5,562 bases of DNA, from positions 1-5,562 of the forward strand of contig DATDBU010000017.1 of the NCBI GenBank assembly GCA_036524675.1. The letters are read 5' to 3'. Every line of letters begins with the position of its first letter. The stretch's first letter is position 1. Shown piece by piece: positions 1 through 4,577 of the stretch. Below the pieces are notes generated by a model. The model was given only the letters and a program-made list of their open reading frames with translations, did not search any database and had not been told where the DNA came from. This DNA comes from DATDAW01 sp036524675. GTDB lineage: Bacteria; Verrucomicrobiota; Verrucomicrobiia; Chthoniobacterales; DASVRZ01. The position numbers and the translations under genes are program-made.

Positions 1-494
1 GTTTTTGCCGGACCTTCCGGAGAAAGGTAGAACGCCATTTTTCCCTCAGGCGAGCAGGTCCAGACTTCTTCCGCCCCGGCGTCGAAATAGAGGGCGATTT
101 TTTCGGCGATTTCCTTCCTGAGATTGGAGGGAGAAAGAACTTCGACACAAATTTCCGGGGCGACCGGAAGGCAAGAATCCGTGGGCATTTCTGCCAGACG
201 TTCACGTGAAATCCAAATGACGTCCGGAACTTTCACACCATCCGAAGTGGATACGGGACACTCCGTAGTGACTGTTCCGCCAGACAAATACTTTTCGAGA
301 AGCGTTCCGAGTTTGAACTGTTTTCCACCGTGAGAGAATGCTGGAGGAGGAGCCGTGATAATACGTCCAAAACGGTCCGTCTCGACTTTGCCCTCGAGCC
401 TGGCCATAACCGGGTCGTGAGCGAGTTCAGCCCATCTGCGCAGGTTGAACGCAGTCTGCTCCTTCTGCGAGGGCAACTCAATGGTCAGCGGCAT
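1..494 (-). CDS. Uma2-family (DUF820) putative PD-(D/E)XK nuclease, copy A, C-terminus cut by window edge
   Basis: Uma2 proteins are PD-(D/E)XK-fold putative endonucleases; their biological role is mostly unknown. Reading the minus strand from the ATG at 494-492 gives 164 uninterrupted codons to the window edge. Copy B, at a constant offset of 2222 bases with no indels, has 180 residues, so about 16 are missing here. The Uma2 core is visible: a His near residue 55 in SHGG, VKVPD with Asp91, EICVEVLSPSN with Glu114/Glu118, then EKIALYFDAGAEEVW with Lys132. By my hand count 124 of 164 residues match copy B. The differences lie almost entirely in residues 25-111; residues 1-24 are identical and 112-164 differ at two positions. 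The start matches copy B and lies 27 bases from the queD' remnant stop codon end, past a hairpin; no clear Shine-Dalgarno is seen. The frame is intact, so it is probably functional. Family assignment is firm, function is inference. Confidence 0.88.
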   Translation of the reverse strand, partial: MPLTIELPSQKEQTAFNLRRWAELAHDPVMARLEGKVETDRFGRIITAPPPAFSHGGKQFKLGTLLEKYLSGGTVTTECPVSTSDGVKVPDVIWISRERLAEMPTDSCLPVAPEICVEVLSPSNLRKEIAEKIALYFDAGAEEVWTCSPEGKMAFYLSPEGPAK

Positions 495-502
495 GGCGAA
501 TT

Positions 503-521
503 TTACGGCCCTTCGCCGTAA
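503..521 (-). other. Hairpin in the leader of uma2 copy A
   Basis: TTACGGC and GCCGTAA form a perfect 7-bp stem around a 5-base loop, 8 bases upstream of the uma2 start. The same hairpin precedes copy B (2725-2743), where the stem is 8 bp and the loop differs. No T-run follows on either strand, so it is not a classic intrinsic terminator. Its position between the queD end and the uma2 start suggests a processing or translation-control element, but that is inference. Confidence 0.5.
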
Positions 522-529
522 CTAGCCAG

Positions 530-601
530 TCAAAACTCCCAGAGGAAGGGCACATGCGTCGTCGGCGTTTCGTGGATGACGATTTTCAGCCCAGGGCTTC
601 T
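530..601 (-). pseudogene. Remnant of the 3' end of queD (copy A)
   Basis: On the minus strand this segment encodes PGLKIVIHETPTTHVPFLWEF followed by a stop. It aligns with the last residues of the intact QueD at 2752-3117 (PGLSEIVIHETPTARVSFRGEF, stop), including the catalytic Glu of IVIHET. One codon is missing and several residues near the end have changed. Similarity ends abruptly near 601; beyond it no QueD sequence can be read. The tail, hairpin and uma2 lie at the same spacing as in the intact locus, so this is a partial copy of the queD-uma2 junction. It lacks the zinc and substrate-binding parts of the enzyme and cannot be active. Confidence 0.75.
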
Positions 602-616
602 GATGACCCCCTTGCC

Positions 617-649
617 CCCATGCAATAACCTTTCTCGCATTGGCATGGG
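617..649. other. Strong imperfect hairpin in the uma2A-GYD intergenic region
   Basis: CCCATGC (617-623) pairs with GCATGGG (643-649), and the inner AAT (624-626) pairs with ATT (639-641) past a single bulged G, leaving a 12-base loop. It starts about 15 bases beyond the end of queD similarity. There is no T-run, so a terminator role is doubtful. The rest of 603-843 holds no convincing gene: ORFs there have no recognisable composition or motif. Confidence 0.35.
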
Positions 650-758
650 ATGGACTCAGCGGCGGCAGCTTGGCTGTGTTTCTCCTCGCCGCGTCCTAGC
701 GCAATGCCACCCAACGCCGGTTGTTAAGCTCGCCCGCCTCGTCGCGCGAAGGAATTCG

Positions 759-791
759 TGCTATCCTGCATTCAGTTCTGCTCACCAGAAC
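759..791 (+). promoter_or_regulatory. Possible extended -10 plus operator-like inverted repeat upstream of the GYD gene
   Basis: TGCTATCCT at 759-767 resembles an extended -10 element (TGnTATnnT), with no good -35 at the right distance. It is followed at 775-791 by GTTCTG-ctcac-CAGAAC, a perfect 6-bp inverted repeat with a 5-base spacer, placed roughly where a repressor could cover the transcription start. Both lie within 90 bases of the GYD start codon. The evidence is short motifs only. Confidence 0.22.
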
Positions 792-843
792 GAATCCCCC
801 ACTCACCACGTAAACTCCGTCTACACAGAAAGGAAGGCGTGAC

Positions 844-1122
844 ATGGCTATGTACTTCATGTTCGGCAAGTATTCGCTCGACGCGATAAAGGCCGTCAGT
901 GCGAAACGCACCCAAGACACCGTCGCAACCATCCAGCAGCACGGTGGAGAACTCAAATCAGCATATGCGCTCCTCGGAGACGTTGACTTGGTGCTGATCG
1001 TCGATCTGGCAGATACCGGCCAAGCGATGAAAACGTCGGCGGCCCTGAGCCAGTTACTGGGCATCTCGTTCAGCACTGCCCCAGCCGTGAGCGTGGAAGA
1101 GTTCGACAAACTCATTGGCTAG
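844..1122 (+). CDS. GYD-domain protein
   Basis: This 92-residue protein matches the GYD-domain family (small soluble alpha/beta proteins of about 95 residues, function unknown, probably ferredoxin-like fold). Family hallmarks are visible: an N-terminal strand MYFMFGKYSLDAIKAV, then the basic KRTQDTVATIQQHGGELKSAY helix-strand unit (residues about 21-41), the central LLGDVDLVLIVDLAD in place of the usual G-x-Y-D, and a C-terminal segment ending in a short acidic helix (EEFDKLIG). The start at 844 is supported by a purine-rich Shine-Dalgarno AAGGAAGG at 830-837, 6 bases upstream; an ATG two codons later is possible but fits the spacing less well. It has no signal peptide or membrane segment, so it is cytoplasmic. 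It stands alone, divergent from uma2 copy A, with no operon partner to suggest its substrate. Confidence 0.88.
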   Translation: MAMYFMFGKYSLDAIKAVSAKRTQDTVATIQQHGGELKSAYALLGDVDLVLIVDLADTGQAMKTSAALSQLLGISFSTAPAVSVEEFDKLIG

Positions 1123-1290
1123 CGCCATCCAACTTGCGCGGCTGTGTGTTGGTATCCCGACGGCGACCAAGTTTCGCCGCCGTGGTCGAATCTTTGGTCG
1201 TTTCCAAGCCTTGCCGAAGGAAAAGGCTTGTCGATCGTTTCAACCCCGGTCGGGCTGCTCGGGCGGATTGCCTGAGGTGCCATCCAAACT
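1123..1290. other. Intergenic stretch with stem-loops, no convincing gene
   Basis: ORFs on both strands here have low-complexity Arg/Pro/Ser-rich translations, no ribosome binding site and no recognisable motif. Several stems are present. CGGCGA/TCGCCG (1161-1166 with 1174-1179) and CGACCA/TGGTCG (1164-1169 with 1183-1188) share bases and cannot form together. CAAGCCTT/AAGGCTTG (1205-1212 with 1223-1230) is a perfect 8-bp stem with a 10-base loop. None is followed by a convincing T-run. One of them may end the GYD transcript. Confidence 0.35.
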
Positions 1291-1458
1291 GTGATCGCCC
1301 GCCTGATAAAGCGGCGGGAGTTGGAGAAGCCCCGCGACAATGCAGACTGTTACTCGAAGCGCTGAGACGGATCGCACTCGCTGTGGATCAATTCCCACAC
1401 AAGAGTTGTTGAAGCCGTTTCTCAGTGCGAAATCAAAGAGCCGCTTACGGCAGGCTGA
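1291..1458 (+). pseudogene. Possible decayed HicA-like mRNA interferase toxin
   Basis: In the frame starting at GTG 1291 the translation is VIARLIKRRELEKPRDN..., then a stop codon (TGA, 1363-1365), then DGSHSLWINSHTRVVEAV and a segment reading CEIKEPL before a second stop at 1456. HicA toxins are about 60-80 residues with the order 'lIK.Le..GF', then GSH (carrying the catalytic His) followed by a hydrophobic/aromatic strand, a VPxH strand, and 'eIK.gtL'. The GSH, the following aromatic strand and the EIKEPL-like end fit that order. The VPxH motif is absent and the frame is broken. No HicB partner can be read nearby. The resemblance is short and made by eye; it could be chance. Confidence 0.25.
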
Positions 1459-1548
1459 AGCGGCCGAATCGAGCTGACTGATCCCTCCTGGGACGGTGAG
1501 CTATTCGCTAATACGAGTCACAACGCAACGACTCTGCCACCATCAATG

Positions 1549-1764
1549 TCAACATCCTGGAGGCCACTCTTCAACATCTTGCTTGGTAAGTCTGTGTTCT
1601 AAATGGAGGTGCTGATAAATCCGGTTCTCGCAAATGATGATATGACCGTGCACGTCTGTTGTCCTGTTGCAGCCAGCCATTGGGCAGCTAAATTTATAAC
1701 CATCAACCGTGCGGGAGACTTCGACGATGATGTCTCCGTATTTTTTGAAAATGCTATCACTCAT
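1549..1764 (-). CDS. Small hypothetical protein with Cys/His zinc-finger-like pattern
   Basis: I do not recognise the family. Starting at ATG 1764 the ORF gives 71 residues beginning MSDSIFKKYGDIIVEV. The C-terminal half contains DGYKFSCPMAGC, then about 19 residues, then HLHLEH and LTKQDVEEW. The pattern C-x4-C-x19-H-x-H-x2-H, with an aromatic residue before the first Cys and an acidic helix after the last His, resembles a single long zinc finger. Earlier in-frame starts at 1845 and 1857 would add about 27 or 31 residues, but that extension looks random. No start has a clear Shine-Dalgarno. A plus-strand ORF (1709-1924) overlaps the upstream part and could be the real gene instead, although it shows no motif. 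The surrounding DNA is more AT-rich than the neighbours, which may indicate recent acquisition. Confidence 0.42.
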   Translation of the reverse strand: MSDSIFKKYGDIIVEVSRTVDGYKFSCPMAGCNRTTDVHGHIIICENRIYQHLHLEHRLTKQDVEEWPPGC

Positions 1765-1999
1765 TAGAAGGGGGGAGTTAACGTGGTTGGCAAACTTGGG
1801 AGAGCCTACGCGATCGTTTGATGGAGACTCTATCCGTTTTGCCATTACAGCTTTCATGGGGGTATTTGGGATTTGCCAACAGCGGATTAACAAAATCGTG
1901 AAAACTATCAATGGAAATCTTTAAGATTTTGCTCCCGGCCTAATCTTCTACAACAGCACTTACCAGCCGCCGAAATACCAACTCTGAAGCGGGCCGCCC

Positions 2000-2026
2000 C
2001 GACGGCAGCTAGATGGTCAGCGGGAT
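2000..2026 (-). pseudogene. Remnant of the 5' end of an uma2 gene (copy C)
   Basis: Read on the minus strand from 2026, the codons give I-P-L-T-I-stop-L-P-S. The two intact uma2 genes begin M-P-L-T-I-E-L-P-S. The start codon has changed from ATG to ATC (plus-strand GAT at 2024-2026), and the sixth codon from GAG to TAG (plus-strand CTA at 2009-2011). Similarity fades below about 2000, where the sequence no longer follows QKEQTAFNL. It lies 10 bases from a queD-tail remnant in the same order as the intact loci, which makes chance similarity unlikely. Confidence 0.62.
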
Positions 2027-2036
2027 AGCGGGCCAT

Positions 2037-2063
2037 TCAAAAACTCCCGCGGAAGAACAGGCG
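2037..2063 (-). pseudogene. Remnant of the 3' end of queD (copy C)
   Basis: On the minus strand this encodes RLFFRGSF and a stop, against RVSFRGEF and a stop at the end of the intact QueD. Weaker nucleotide similarity continues a few bases further and then stops just before inverted repeat R1. The gap to the uma2 remnant is 10 bases, against 35 in the intact locus; the missing 25 bases are those containing the hairpin. Confidence 0.55.
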
Positions 2064-2078
2064 CGGCCTCCATCGTCA

Positions 2079-2159
2079 CCGGAGGCACGGAGAAGAAGAA
2101 CGAACTCCCGATTCCATCGGATCTGCATTTAAAAACCTCCGTGTTCTCCGCGCCTCCGT
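2079..2159. repeat. Inverted repeat R1 (CTCCGTG-type dispersed palindrome)
   Basis: The left arm CCGGAGGCACGGAGAA (2079-2094) and the right arm TTCTCCGCGCCTCCGT (2144-2159) are inverted copies matching at 14 of 16 positions, around a 49-base centre. The right side is made of CTCCGTG-like units spaced about 9 bases apart. It ends 14 bases beyond the uma2 copy B stop; on the minus strand a short T-run (GGTTTTTAAAT) lies in the centre, so it may end the queD-uma2 transcript. It is a relative of R2. Confidence 0.6.
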
Positions 2160-2173
2160 GTCACAGTCGTCAT

Positions 2174-2716
2174 TCAGACAGTCTCGATTTGGCTGGGAAA
2201 ACCGGGGCATAAACGGGAGGCCGTTTTAGCCGGGCCTTCCGGGGAAAGGTAGAACGCCATTTTTCCCTCGGGCGAGCAGGTCCAGACTTCTTCTGCCCCA
2301 GCATCGAAATAGAGGGCGATTTTTTCGGCGATTTCCCGACGCGTGTTGGACGGGGAAAGGACTTCGACACAGATTTCAGGGGCGGACGAAAAGCAGGGGT
2401 CGATGGATGTTTGGGACAATCGTTCGTGGGATATCCAGGCAACGTCAGGAACCTTGACGCCGTCGGATGTTGAGATCGGACACTCGACGAAGACCTTGCC
2501 ACCAGGAAGATGCTGCTTAATGACCGTTCCAAGTTCGAACTGGTTGCCACCGTGGGAACCGATCGCGGAAGGAATCATAATTACGTAGCCGTGCCGGTCG
2601 GTTTCCACCTTACCCTGAATCTTGGCCATTTCCGGGTCCTGAATGAGTTCAGCCCATCTGCGTAGATTGAATGCAGTTTGCTCTTTCTGCGAAGGCAACT
2701 CGATAGTCAGCGGCAT
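2174..2716 (-). CDS. Uma2-family (DUF820) putative PD-(D/E)XK nuclease, copy B
   Basis: A complete 180-residue Uma2 protein, a normal length for the family. The probable PD-(D/E)XK residues are Asp91 in VKVPDVAWIS, Glu114/Glu118 in APEICVEVLSPSN and Lys132 in EKIALYFDAG; the conserved His55 sits in SHGGNQF. AEEVWTCSPEGKMAFY (about 141-156) is the family's usual closing strand pair. It has no signal peptide or membrane segment. The start codon lies 35 bases after the queD stop on the same strand, so it is probably transcribed with queD, with a hairpin between. No strong Shine-Dalgarno precedes the ATG; the same start in copy A supports it. The first 24 and last 50 or so residues are nearly identical to copy A, and the middle is strongly diverged. 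The family is clear; nuclease activity and target are not shown by the sequence. Confidence 0.93.
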   Translation of the reverse strand: MPLTIELPSQKEQTAFNLRRWAELIQDPEMAKIQGKVETDRHGYVIMIPSAIGSHGGNQFELGTVIKQHLPGGKVFVECPISTSDGVKVPDVAWISHERLSQTSIDPCFSSAPEICVEVLSPSNTRREIAEKIALYFDAGAEEVWTCSPEGKMAFYLSPEGPAKTASRLCPGFPSQIETV

Positions 2717-2724
2717 GGCGAATT

Positions 2725-2743
2725 TTACGGCGTCACGCCGTAA
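2725..2743 (-). other. Hairpin between queD and uma2 copy B
   Basis: TTACGGCG (2725-2732) and CGCCGTAA (2736-2743) form a perfect 8-bp stem with a 3-base loop, 8 bases from the uma2 ATG. Compared with copy A the stem is kept while the loop bases differ, which suggests the structure matters. In copy C it is missing entirely. It lacks a U-tract, so it may tune uma2 translation or mark an RNA processing site (inference). Confidence 0.5.
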
Positions 2744-2751
2744 CTAGCCAG

Positions 2752-3117
2752 TCAAAACTCCCCACGGAACGACACGCGCGCCGTCGGCGTTTCGTGGATG
2801 ACGATCTCGCTCAAACCGGGGCATTGACCTTCGATTTTCCGCCAAAACCACGCAGCCATGTTTTCGATGGTCGGATTTTCCAAACCGGGAATGTCATTCA
2901 GGTATGCGTGATCGAGCTGCTCGATGAGCGGCTTGACCGCCTTGCCAATGAGCGCGTGATCGTAAATCCAGCCCGTCTGCGGGTCGACCTCGCCGGCAAC
3001 CGAGATTTCCACTTTGAAACTGTGCCCGTGCATTCCGCCGCATTTGTGGCCTTTGGGCACATTTGGAAGCGTCTGAGCGGAGTCGAAAATGAAGTCTTTG
3101 GTAATGGTGGCTTTCAT
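2752..3117 (-). CDS. queD: 6-carboxy-5,6,7,8-tetrahydropterin synthase QueD
   Basis: QueD converts 7,8-dihydroneopterin triphosphate to 6-carboxytetrahydropterin, the first committed step to preQ0/queuosine after GTP cyclohydrolase; it is a cytoplasmic zinc enzyme of the T-fold. The 121 residues match the family length. Visible are the nucleophile Cys26 in GHKCGGMHGHSF, zinc ligands His30 and His32, the GEVDPQTGWIYD segment (42-53), catalytic His70 in LDHAYLNDIPGLENPT, and Glu109 in IVIHETPT. One oddity: the third zinc ligand, a His in the usual F-x-x-A-H motif (His16 in the E. coli enzyme), is Gln15 here (FDSAQTLP). It lies downstream of queE on the same strand with inverted repeat R2 in the 125-base gap, and 35 bases before uma2 copy B. 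The ATG at 3117 is the natural family start; the Shine-Dalgarno is weak. Confidence 0.95.
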   Translation of the reverse strand: MKATITKDFIFDSAQTLPNVPKGHKCGGMHGHSFKVEISVAGEVDPQTGWIYDHALIGKAVKPLIEQLDHAYLNDIPGLENPTIENMAAWFWRKIEGQCPGLSEIVIHETPTARVSFRGEF

Positions 3118-3144
3118 TGGAAAATCTGAATCTCAATTGTCTCA

Positions 3145-3227
3145 CGGAAGCACGGAGAACACGGAGTTTTTTAACGTAAAAACGAAAATTAATTCACCCC
3201 TTCTCCTCCGTGTTCTCCGTGGCTCCG
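3145..3227. repeat. Inverted repeat R2 (CTCCGTG-type dispersed palindrome)
   Basis: The left arm CGGAAGCACGGAGAACACGGAG (3145-3166) and its inverted partner at 3206-3227 match at 20 of 22 positions, around a 39-base AT-rich centre that itself contains a small GTTTTT/AAAAAC stem. The arms consist of CACGGAG units about 9 bases apart, as in R1. It fills the gap between the queE stop and the queD start and could form a long hairpin in the queE-queD transcript. Confidence 0.7.
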
Positions 3228-3242
3228 CATGACCATCTCAAC

Positions 3243-3902
3243 TCACACGCCGGGCATGGCTGGGTCCCAAATGAATTTGTGCATTTGGAGTTGGAAGCGG
3301 ACGGGCAGCTTGTCTTCCAACATCCACTCCACGATCTGCCGTGGTTCGATCGCGTGGAAATTCGGGGAAAAGAGCACGACGCAGCGGTCGGCAAGGCGAT
3401 ACTTCTGCAATTGCTCGCGCGACCATTCGTAGTCGCCCCGCGAACCGATCACGAACTTCACCTCGTCGCGCGACGTGAGATGATCGATGTTCGACCACAG
3501 ATTGCGGTGGCTTTCTCCACTGTCCGGCGTCTTTAAATCCATGATCCGATGGACGCGCGGGTCGATTTTGGAAATATCATGCGCGCCGCTTGTCTCGATG
3601 AGCACCGTTTTGCCGGCATCACAAAAAGCTGCCATCAGCGGCAGGACGTTCTTCTGCAAAAGCGGTTCACCACCCGTCAGTTCCACGAGCGGCGCATCGT
3701 AGGCCATCACCGCGTCGTAGATGGATTGCAGTGTCTGTTTTTCGCCTTTGTAAAATGCGTAGGTCGTGTCGCAATACGTGCAGCGGAGGTCGCAAAAAGT
3801 CAGCCGGACGAAGACGCAACGCAGCCCCGCCCAGGTGCTTTCGCCCTGGATGGACTCGTAAATCTCGTTGACCGTTACGGTCTTGTCCCCGTTCGGAATC
3901 AC
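3243..3902 (-). CDS. queE: 7-carboxy-7-deazaguanine synthase QueE
   Basis: QueE is a radical-SAM enzyme that converts 6-carboxytetrahydropterin, the QueD product, to 7-carboxy-7-deazaguanine. The cluster motif C-x3-C-x2-C is present as FCDLRCTYCDTTYAF, after NEIYESIQGEST, which is typical of the family start. LTGGEPLL, the ETSG motif, MDLKTPDSGE and KFVIGS follow in family order, and the end QLQMHKFIWDP is also typical. I chose the GTG at 3902 (219 residues), which puts the conserved VNEIYESIQGES near the N-terminus as in relatives; AAGGAG at 3920-3915 lies 12 bases upstream, slightly far. An in-frame ATG at 3980 would give 245 residues, but the added stretch (Lys-rich, no motif) looks like untranslated leader. 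It is divergent from the ECF sigma gene and precedes queD in the same direction. Confidence 0.94.
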   Translation of the reverse strand: MIPNGDKTVTVNEIYESIQGESTWAGLRCVFVRLTFCDLRCTYCDTTYAFYKGEKQTLQSIYDAVMAYDAPLVELTGGEPLLQKNVLPLMAAFCDAGKTVLIETSGAHDISKIDPRVHRIMDLKTPDSGESHRNLWSNIDHLTSRDEVKFVIGSRGDYEWSREQLQKYRLADRCVVLFSPNFHAIEPRQIVEWMLEDKLPVRFQLQMHKFIWDPAMPGV

Positions 3903-3914
3903 AGCGGTTTTTTG

Positions 3915-3920
3915 CTCCTT
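3915..3920 (-). promoter_or_regulatory. Shine-Dalgarno supporting the GTG start of queE
   Basis: AAGGAG on the minus strand is the only good ribosome binding sequence in the queE leader. It lies inside the longer ORF that begins at 3980 and so favours the internal GTG start. The spacing of 12 bases is above the usual 5-9. I looked for a preQ1 riboswitch in the rest of the leader and did not find its conserved pattern. Confidence 0.45.
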
Positions 3921-4040
3921 AATCCTGATCTTTAACTTTATCTTACACGTTCCGGCGTTTCCGGCGACAGCGGCATACATCGACCGGAAAAATTTCTCTA
4001 AGAAAATCGCGGGCCGTCCGTTTACTCCCTGAATACCGCT

Positions 4041-4577
4041 ATGTCAAACGAGGCCGCCCACTGGATCGAACCCGTTCTCGCCCGTTACGAGCGCCCACTC
4101 ATCCAATACGCCCTCGGCCTGTGCGGAGGCGATCTGGATCAGGCGCGCGACATTGTGCAGGACACCTTCCTGCGCCTGACCCGGGAGACAGAACCTCCGG
4201 CAGGGAACCACATTGGACCGTGGCTCTTCACGGTTTGCCGCAATCGCGCCCATGATCATCACCGCAAAAGCAGCCGAATCACTTACCTGGAGACCCCCGC
4301 AATGGAAGACCTGCCCGACGAAGTTACACCGCAGCCCTCCGTCCTCCTCGACCGCAAGGAACACGCCGACGCCCTCCATCAACTCATCGATAGCCTCCCA
4401 GCCAATCAACGCGAAGTCATTCGCCTTAAATTTCAACACGACCTCAGTTACCGGGAAATTTCCGAAATCACGACCCTCAGCATCGGCAACGTCGGATTTC
4501 TCCTCCACACCGGTCTGCGACGGCTCCGCGAACTCCTTCAACAACACGAAGCACAACCCGAAAGGAAAATCGGATGA
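4041..4577 (+). CDS. ECF-type RNA polymerase sigma-70 factor
   Basis: A two-domain ECF sigma factor of 178 residues, normal for the group. Region 2 spans about residues 13-77, with LARYERPLIQYALGLCGG, the DIVQDTFLRL core helix and the promoter-melting segment WLFTVCRNRAHDHHRK. A variable linker (78-110) follows, then region 4 at about 111-167: LIDSLPANQREVIRLKF, then the helix-turn-helix LSYREISEITTLSIGNVGFLLHTGLRRLREL that would read the -35 element. The stop codon overlaps the start of the next gene (ATGA), so the two are translationally coupled, a common arrangement for a sigma factor and its membrane regulator. The start is the first ATG before region 2; upstream bases hold no clear Shine-Dalgarno. 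No promoter of the GGAAC/CGTC type at correct spacing was found upstream. Confidence 0.94.
   Translation: MSNEAAHWIEPVLARYERPLIQYALGLCGGDLDQARDIVQDTFLRLTRETEPPAGNHIGPWLFTVCRNRAHDHHRKSSRITYLETPAMEDLPDEVTPQPSVLLDRKEHADALHQLIDSLPANQREVIRLKFQHDLSYREISEITTLSIGNVGFLLHTGLRRLRELLQQHEAQPERKIG

Noticed and set aside
576..842. Plus-strand ORF of 88 residues ending next to the GYD gene
   Set aside because: It overlaps the queD remnant in the antisense direction, has no motif, and its end covers the putative promoter and Shine-Dalgarno of the GYD gene.
1134..1412. Plus-strand ORF of 92 residues after the GYD gene
   Set aside because: It needs a TTG start with no ribosome binding site, is Arg/Ala/Cys-rich with no motif, and crosses several stem-loops.
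1709..1924. Plus-strand ORF of 71 residues opposite the finger protein
   Set aside because: Its composition is plausible but it has no motif and no clear ribosome binding site; the minus-strand ORF has a coherent Cys/His pattern. Not fully excluded.
3950..3970. CCGGCG-TTT-CCGGCG direct repeat upstream of queE
   Set aside because: It is short, GC-rich and not repeated elsewhere in the window; likely chance.
3903..3980. N-terminal 26-residue extension of QueE
   Set aside because: It is open in frame, but carries no family motif, contains the only good Shine-Dalgarno, and would push the conserved start motif far inward.
3903..4040. Possible preQ1 riboswitch or ECF-type autoregulatory promoter in the queE/sigma divergent region
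   Set aside because: The conserved C-rich loop and A-rich tail of preQ1-I elements are absent. A GGAAAA at 3986 and a CGTC at 4015 are about 23 bases apart, too far for an ECF promoter.
4044..4556. Long minus-strand ORF opposite the sigma factor
   Set aside because: It is the antisense shadow of a clear sigma-70 gene in GC-rich DNA.
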